A DNA stretch of 10,248 nucleotides. Origin: Saprospiraceae bacterium (lineage in GTDB: Bacteria > Bacteroidota > Bacteroidia > Chitinophagales > Saprospiraceae). Where the stretch lies: NCBI GenBank assembly GCA_014379065.1, contig JACMMM010000259.1, forward strand, positions 1-10,248. The letters are read 5' to 3'. Below the pieces are notes generated by a model. That model was given only the letters and a program-made list of their open reading frames with translations, ran no database searches and was not told the DNA's origin. This document shows positions 6,326 to 10,248 of the stretch, piece after piece. The translations under genes were made by a program, and so were the position numbers. How positions within the stretch are numbered: position 1 is the first letter of the stretch; every line of letters starts with the position of its first letter.

Positions 6326-7588
6326 TCAGGGCCTGGTTATTAACCTTAGAATTTTTATAAAACCCGCTTCAGTAGCAGTCATGAATAATATCTTCTTATC
6401 AGGTTGTAGCGCCATTCCTGAAGATGGATAAGAGATTAGCGTAAAAGGATCCATGCCATTTACCTTTTGTACAATTCCGTCGAGATCAAAGGAATAATCC
6501 ATTGTACCGTTCGGATTGACCCGAAAAGCCATGGCTCCACCACCTACAGAAAACAGAAGCTTCCCATCCGGTTGTTCAATCATCGGCCCTATTCCACCCC
6601 CTACACCAAATTCAACACCTATTAGGTTAAACGATTCTTCAATGACCCCATCCTTACTAAAACTGTTATCCAATGTTCCATCCGGCATGAGGCGTGCTAA
6701 CCTAAAGCCCGTTGTATGTTTAGTAGAAATTGCCAATAACTTGCCATCCCCATCAACGCCAATATTGGAAAAGTAAGAATCCAAACCCGCGCTTACATAT
6801 TGAAACCCGGGATCTAAAGTCCAATCTGCATTAAATTTCACCACTTTTGTGTCGGGAAACCCGTCTGGGGCATAGCCCATCATATAAATGGATCCGTCGT
6901 CGCTTATAGCCATCTTTTGTACGAAGGAAAGCGCTGAAAGCGGAATATCTAATATTCCATTGGTCGCAAAAGTGCTGTCTATGCTCCCGTTTAGCTTTAA
7001 TTTATAGAGCAGGTTCTTATTAATATCAGGCGAGTTATCATTTGGAGAAAAACTTGCACTAACCAGTACCAATAAACTGGTGTCCTTGTACAATTTCAAA
7101 TCTTCGTGCCGCATATTAAACGAGTCCAAAGTTAAGATTGCAGTACCTCCATTACCAAAAAGAGGGTCCATCGTACCATTTTCAAGATATTTGCCCAAAA
7201 CAACATTTCTGGAATACCAAGGGGTAAAATGATCTGAGCCTCCTATAACAAAATCGTTGTTGGGTAAAAGAATGCCGATTGGATTAGAATACCCGTCATA
7301 AGGAAGAGATTCATTATTAATGCCCGTGTTGTTGTAGCTTGAATCCAATGAGCCATCTGTATTCAGTCTTGCTACCGCAAAAAGCGGGTCAATATTGGGT
7401 AGATGCTGCCACACCAGCAAGACCAACTTGCCATCTGGCTGTAAAATCATTCCTTGTCTCGCCGATAGGCTAAAGGGCAGAATCGAGACCCCATCCTCGC
7501 TAAAGGTGGAATCATCAATCACATCGTATTGACATAACAAGATACCGCTGTTCAGCAGCAGCATAAGCGTAATTATTAAGTGTTTCAT
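6326..7588 (-). CDS. Exported delta-60-repeat protein without T9SS domain (C2)
   Basis: 420 residues, the paralogue of C1. It starts MKHLIITLMLLLNSGILLCQ; the Cys-Gln at the end of this signal is a poor lipobox, so an ordinary Sec signal is more likely. It has seven delta-60 units (such as GMILQPDGKLVL, KMAISDDGSIYM, IGVDGDGKLLAIS, MIEQPDGKLLFS and GMALQPDKKILFM) and, like C1, ends after the inner strands of unit seven (IKILRLITRP). The N-terminal 'DSTFSEDGVS' can complete that blade. It is seven residues longer than C1; part of the extra length is a glycine-rich stretch (FGVGGGIGP) before the sixth unit. It starts 12 nt after the B2 stop. Shared blocks with C1 include TPWYSR, KYLENGT and FRVNPNGTMDYSFDLDG (a V/F-R variant in C1). 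Function unknown. Confidence 0.85.
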   Translation of the reverse strand: MKHLIITLMLLLNSGILLCQYDVIDDSTFSEDGVSILPFSLSARQGMILQPDGKLVLLVWQHLPNIDPLFAVARLNTDGSLDSSYNNTGINNESLPYDGYSNPIGILLPNNDFVIGGSDHFTPWYSRNVVLGKYLENGTMDPLFGNGGTAILTLDSFNMRHEDLKLYKDTSLLVLVSASFSPNDNSPDINKNLLYKLKLNGSIDSTFATNGILDIPLSALSFVQKMAISDDGSIYMMGYAPDGFPDTKVVKFNADWTLDPGFQYVSAGLDSYFSNIGVDGDGKLLAISTKHTTGFRLARLMPDGTLDNSFSKDGVIEESFNLIGVEFGVGGGIGPMIEQPDGKLLFSVGGGAMAFRVNPNGTMDYSFDLDGIVQKVNGMDPFTLISYPSSGMALQPDKKILFMTATEAGFIKILRLITRP

Positions 7589-7600
7589 TTTGCCAATTTT

Positions 7601-9178
7601 TTATTGAACGATTATTTTAATGAAGGTTTGCTTGTCTCCAGCCTGTATCCCAATAAGATATGCACCTGCCGCCAACCCGGAAGGCAATGTGATAGACTCT
7701 CTTTGATTGCCTGCCGCTTTTTTGAATTTTGAGAGCGCCCCGAGCAATTCTCCATTGATTGAAAAAAGGTCAAGAGAGACTTCTGCCGCTTCCGATAAGT
7801 TATAGTTCAGCGTCATTTTATGCCCAGTCGTTGGGTTAGGGTAGGCCCAGGCGGAGACTGAGAGCTCCCCAAGGTCTTCAGTGCCAGAGTTTTCTCCGAA
7901 CCAGTACCTAGCCAATAAAAACTCTGAAATGGAATTGGACGTATTAACCCCCATACCTGCGACGAGTATTTTGCCATCTTGCAAAATTTGGGCATCACAA
8001 ATGCCATCGAAATGGCCGTCATAATCCGTGTAGGTTATGCCCTGTTCCCCAAAACTTTCGTCCAAACTGCCGTCTGGCCTATATTTTGCAAGAAAAAAGT
8101 CAAAGTGACTGGGAAAGCGCCTGGCTGTGCCGGCTATAATAATGTTTCCCAAGGCCGTTAGGCTGAGATCCGCGATAGTACTGTAATCGTTACCCAATTG
8201 AGCTATTACGTCGCCAGCATCCCCAAATGTGTTATCCAAACTGCCATTGGAATTGAATTGAGTGAGTGCTATTTCTGTTTTGTTTTCAGCATTCACAGCG
8301 TACCCGCCCAACAAAATCTTACCGTTCGGTAACAGCAGTATTGCCTGCGCCCCGTCGTCTTTCACACTGATGTTATTTGTGGCTTTGCCGTCGCCACTGA
8401 ACGTTTGATCAAGGCTTCCGTTTGCATTCAGCCGAATGATGCCAAAATATTTGTTCCCCAAACCTGCCGCTTCTCCGGCCAGCAAAATCTTACCATCCGC
8501 CTGAAGTTCCATGGCATAACAGTAACTCCAAATACTGCTTGCAAAAAAAGTTGTTATATACCCATTGGTGCCAAAACTGTTGTCCACGTTTCCATCGCTG
8601 TTCAATCTGTAAACCAATAATTGGGACGCGGTGCTGTAGAATGTACTGCCTGCAACCAATATCTTGCCATCGCTTGTTGTGCGTATGCCGACGGGCCGTT
8701 CGTTGTAGCCCAAATCCAATATTTTTACACCGTTGGTAGCAAACGTATTATCGGGTGTGCCATCCGTGTTAAAGCGCAGCACAAGTAATTCATCGTTGTA
8801 AAAATTGGCAGATTGCGCATTGGTTCCGTACCCAGCTACCAGAATTTTTCCGTCAGACTGGAGGGTCACTGCTTGTGCAATATTAATGTTCTGTAGATAA
8901 GTGCCCGCAAAGACACCATTGCTAGCAAAGGTTCCGTCAAGCATGCCATCAGGAAGATACCGGATTACGGTTAGTTTTGAAACGCCCGCTTCTTCCGTAA
9001 ATCCTACGGCAACCACCTTGTTATCTGGCTGAATAGTAAAAGCAATATTGGATTCAAACGTATTTCTGTCTATGGTACTCAGCCCATTGACCGCAAATGT
9101 TGTGTCCAACACTCCAGCATTTTGGGCTTGGAGTTTGGACAAAAAGAAGCACAGTATAAGTAATGTTGATTTTCTCAT
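7601..9178 (-). CDS. Secreted delta-60-repeat propeller protein with T9SS sorting domain (B2)
   Basis: 525 residues, exactly the length of B1. It starts MRKSTLLILCFFLSKLQAQ (signal peptide), then has seven delta-60 units (AFTIQPDNKVVAVG, AVTLQSDGKILVAG, GIRTTSDGKILVAG, AMELQADGKILLAG, AILLLPNGKILLGG, DLSLTALGNIIIAG and DAQILQDGKILVAG). The last unit lacks the 'DGSLDxxFG' segment, which the N-terminal GVLDTTFAVNGL can supply. Residues 444-525, from WAYPNPTTG to FIKIIVQ, form the T9SS type A sorting domain. By eye about two thirds or more of residues match B1, with whole blocks unchanged (VGFTEEAGVSK, GDGKATNNIS, YTDYDGH). There is no upstream in-frame ATG, which fixes the start of both paralogues. 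It lies 24 nt after A2 and 12 nt before C2. No enzyme motif is seen. Confidence 0.9.
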   Translation of the reverse strand: MRKSTLLILCFFLSKLQAQNAGVLDTTFAVNGLSTIDRNTFESNIAFTIQPDNKVVAVGFTEEAGVSKLTVIRYLPDGMLDGTFASNGVFAGTYLQNINIAQAVTLQSDGKILVAGYGTNAQSANFYNDELLVLRFNTDGTPDNTFATNGVKILDLGYNERPVGIRTTSDGKILVAGSTFYSTASQLLVYRLNSDGNVDNSFGTNGYITTFFASSIWSYCYAMELQADGKILLAGEAAGLGNKYFGIIRLNANGSLDQTFSGDGKATNNISVKDDGAQAILLLPNGKILLGGYAVNAENKTEIALTQFNSNGSLDNTFGDAGDVIAQLGNDYSTIADLSLTALGNIIIAGTARRFPSHFDFFLAKYRPDGSLDESFGEQGITYTDYDGHFDGICDAQILQDGKILVAGMGVNTSNSISEFLLARYWFGENSGTEDLGELSVSAWAYPNPTTGHKMTLNYNLSEAAEVSLDLFSINGELLGALSKFKKAAGNQRESITLPSGLAAGAYLIGIQAGDKQTFIKIIVQ

Positions 9179-9202
9179 GATAAAATGCAGTTGTTGTTAG
9201 GT

Positions 9203-9568
9203 TTACTTTGCTTTGGGGCTTTCTACTCCATTACTACAAACAGAGTGGACAATTATGCCTACTGTAGCACCAGGTTCCAAATTTTCAATAACTACCCCAT
9301 TCTTTTCTGGCAAAGCAGCCACTAATTCAGAATAGCGCATCGTGCCATCCTCATTAAAGACTTTCACCCGAAAATAAGCAGCTTCGGGAACTGGATCCCA
9401 AGAGAATTGAATGAAAGTTGTCGACAATAAGAGAGGCTGGATGTTCTTGGGGACGGGGAGGAAACATTTAAAGGATTCAGCCGAAGTTTGGATTGGAAAG
9501 ATTGGGGCAGGCGTTTTCCCATCAAAAGGAAAAAGCCAAACTACTGAGAGCAAAATTGTATTGAACAT
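9203..9568 (-). CDS. Small exported fibronectin type III-like protein (A2)
   Basis: 121 residues starting MFNTILLSVVWLFPFDGKTP (probable signal peptide). One fibronectin III-like domain follows: LPVPKNI, FSWDPVPEAAYFRVKVFN, then IENLEPGATVGIIVHSVCSN. Against A1 I count about 66 of 121 identical residues. The blocks WDPVPxAAYFRVKVFN and VHSVCSNGVxSPK are fully kept, while the strands between them have drifted. Both cysteines are conserved. The gene is the first downstream of gyrB but is separated from it by a terminator, so it needs its own promoter in 9569-9750. It leads the A2-B2-C2 unit. Function unknown. Confidence 0.8.
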   Translation of the reverse strand: MFNTILLSVVWLFPFDGKTPAPIFPIQTSAESFKCFLPVPKNIQPLLLSTTFIQFSWDPVPEAAYFRVKVFNEDGTMRYSELVAALPEKNGVVIENLEPGATVGIIVHSVCSNGVESPKAK

Positions 9569-9582
9569 AAGTGTAAATTTTT

Positions 9583-9596
9583 CCTGTCTGTACAGG
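9583..9596 (-). promoter_or_regulatory. Conserved inverted repeat upstream of A2
   Basis: CCTGTCTGTACAGG is the counterpart of the perfect palindrome before A1, with one substitution that leaves a 5-bp stem (CCTGT/ACAGG). It ends 14 bp before the A2 start codon. The whole segment 9566-9612 matches 6044-6091 with about seven differences over 49 aligned positions, which looks higher than the coding region next to it. Confidence 0.4.
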
Positions 9597-9752
9597 TGGT
9601 TAAATCATTGATGGCACAAAAATCAGGCACTTATTGCCCCCAAAAAAGGACACTTTTAGGTGGTTTTTGAGGAGCAGAAACCATCCCCAGGCTTGCAAAA
9701 TGGGTTTATATGCCACGTTAAACGCCATAAGCGAGGTGTTTTACGGACGAAA

Positions 9753-9793
9753 AAAAGCCGCTGCCTGATCTTCACGACCAAGCAGCGGCTTTT
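9753..9793 (-). terminator. gyrB intrinsic terminator
   Basis: The arms 9753-9767 (AAAAGCCGCTGCCTG) and 9779-9793 (CAAGCAGCGGCTTTT) pair with one mismatch. On the minus strand the stem is followed by seven T residues (A run 9750-9756). It begins 21 nt after the gyrB stop codon. A near-identical copy is at 6228-6270. Confidence 0.85.
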
Positions 9794-9814
9794 AACCCTA
9801 TACTTCAATTTTAC

Positions 9815-10248
9815 TTACACATCTATCCGCGCATACTTCGCATTCGCCTCAATAAACGCCCTTCTTGGCGGCACCTCGTCGCCCATGAGCATGGCGAACA
9901 TGCGGTCAGCCTCGTTGACATCGTCAATGGTAGCGATTTTCAGGATGCGGGTTTTGGGGTCCATGGTCGTTTCCCAAAGTTGCTCGGCGTTCATTTCACC
10001 AAGACCCTTGTAGCGCTGCACCTTTACCGAATCGTCGTCTTCCTTGCCACCACTAAATTCTAGTTGAGCTGCTTTGCGCTCGGTGTCGTTCCAGGCATAG
10101 CGTTGGTTTTTGCCTTTTTTCACCAGGTAAAGCGGCGGCTGCGCGATGTAAATGTGGCCTTTCTCGATCAGTTCGCGCATGTAGCGGAAAAAGAACGTGA
10201 GGATCAGTGTCGTGATGTGTGAGCCGTCGATGTCGGCGTCGCACATGA
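9815..10248 (-). CDS. gyrB: DNA gyrase subunit B, C-terminal part (window-edge partial)
   Basis: The last 144 or so codons of the ATPase subunit of DNA gyrase, which introduces negative supercoils with GyrA. The visible part opens at CDADIDGSHI, the Mg2+-binding DxDxD motif of the TOPRIM domain. It continues through FFFRYMRELIEKGHIYIAQPPLY to the conserved RYKGLGEMNAEQLWETTMDP block and the terminal ANAKYARIDV. These are GyrB rather than ParE features as I know the family. The rest (GHKL ATPase, transducer and most of TOPRIM) lies past base 10248; the ATG at 10246 is internal. The stop is TAA at 9817-9815, followed by its own terminator. The last codons were copied into the duplication (see 6311-6325). 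Confidence 0.95.
   Translation of the reverse strand, partial: MCDADIDGSHITTLILTFFFRYMRELIEKGHIYIAQPPLYLVKKGKNQRYAWNDTERKAAQLEFSGGKEDDDSVKVQRYKGLGEMNAEQLWETTMDPKTRILKIATIDDVNEADRMFAMLMGDEVPPRRAFIEANAKYARIDV

Larger units (their letters stand above)
6326..9845 (-). repeat. Tandem duplication, copy 2 (C2-B2-A2, terminator, gyrB end)
   Basis: This is the copy next to the intact gyrB 3' end, so its right border is in the ancestral arrangement. Its left border at 6325/6326 is the novel joint, where the gyrB scrap of copy 1 touches the end of gene C2. Confidence 0.85.

Noticed and set aside
2821..9845. Composite transposon or insertion sequence as cause of the repeat
   Set aside because: No transposase, terminal inverted repeats or target-site duplications are visible at 2821, 6325 or 9845; the joint inside gyrB fits illegitimate recombination better.

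Overview
The window looks like a chromosomal segment of a Bacteroidota bacterium, plausibly a Saprospiria-type member (class-level placement is inference). The signs are C-terminal type IX secretion (T9SS) sorting domains, a perfect Bacteroidota -7 promoter word (TAnnTTTG) before the metalloprotease gene, start codons without Shine-Dalgarno sequences, a GyrB tail ending in the usual AKYAxIDV style, and a remnant of a small XRE-type regulator common in this phylum.

Layout, left to right. (1) 1-172, minus: start of an ABC transporter ATPase, cut by the window edge. (2) 173-499: a divergent intergenic region carrying the metalloprotease promoter. (3) 500-2593, plus: a secreted zinc metalloprotease (HExxHxxGxxH plus Met-turn) with a jelly-roll-like domain and a T9SS sorting domain. 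(4) 2638-2681: a strong hairpin, best as terminator of the minus-strand operon. (5) 2708-2815: the intact start of an XRE/YozG-like helix-turn-helix gene that breaks off at the 3' end of the next gene. (6) 2822-6046, minus: a three-gene cassette A1-B1-C1 (small fibronectin-III-like secreted protein; delta-60-repeat propeller with T9SS domain; delta-60-repeat propeller without it). (7) 6228-6325: a hairpin terminator and a 15-bp scrap of the gyrB 3' end. (8) 6326-9568, minus: a second, diverged copy of the cassette, A2-B2-C2. (9) 9753-9793: the gyrB terminator. (10) 9815-10248, minus: the 3' end of gyrB.

The main result is that 2821-6325 and 6326-9845 are two copies of one roughly 3.5-kb tandem duplication. 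Gene order, strand, intergenic spacing, the upstream regions of gene A, the gyrB terminator and even the last coding bases of gyrB occur in both copies at a near-constant offset of about 3520 bp. The original order was probably gyrB, terminator, A, B, C, HTH remnant. The duplication joined the gyrB end to the end of gene C and moved a copy of the gyrB terminator to a place where it can end the A2-B2-C2 transcript and separate the two cassettes.

B and C each carry seven delta-60 units. The last unit is incomplete and its missing part is at the N terminus, which suggests closed seven-bladed beta-propellers. A, B and C are tightly spaced and probably co-transcribed. They encode exported proteins of unknown function, and only B carries a recognisable T9SS sorting signal. 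The cassette is the best candidate here for an undescribed system, but nothing in the sequence reveals its substrate or role.
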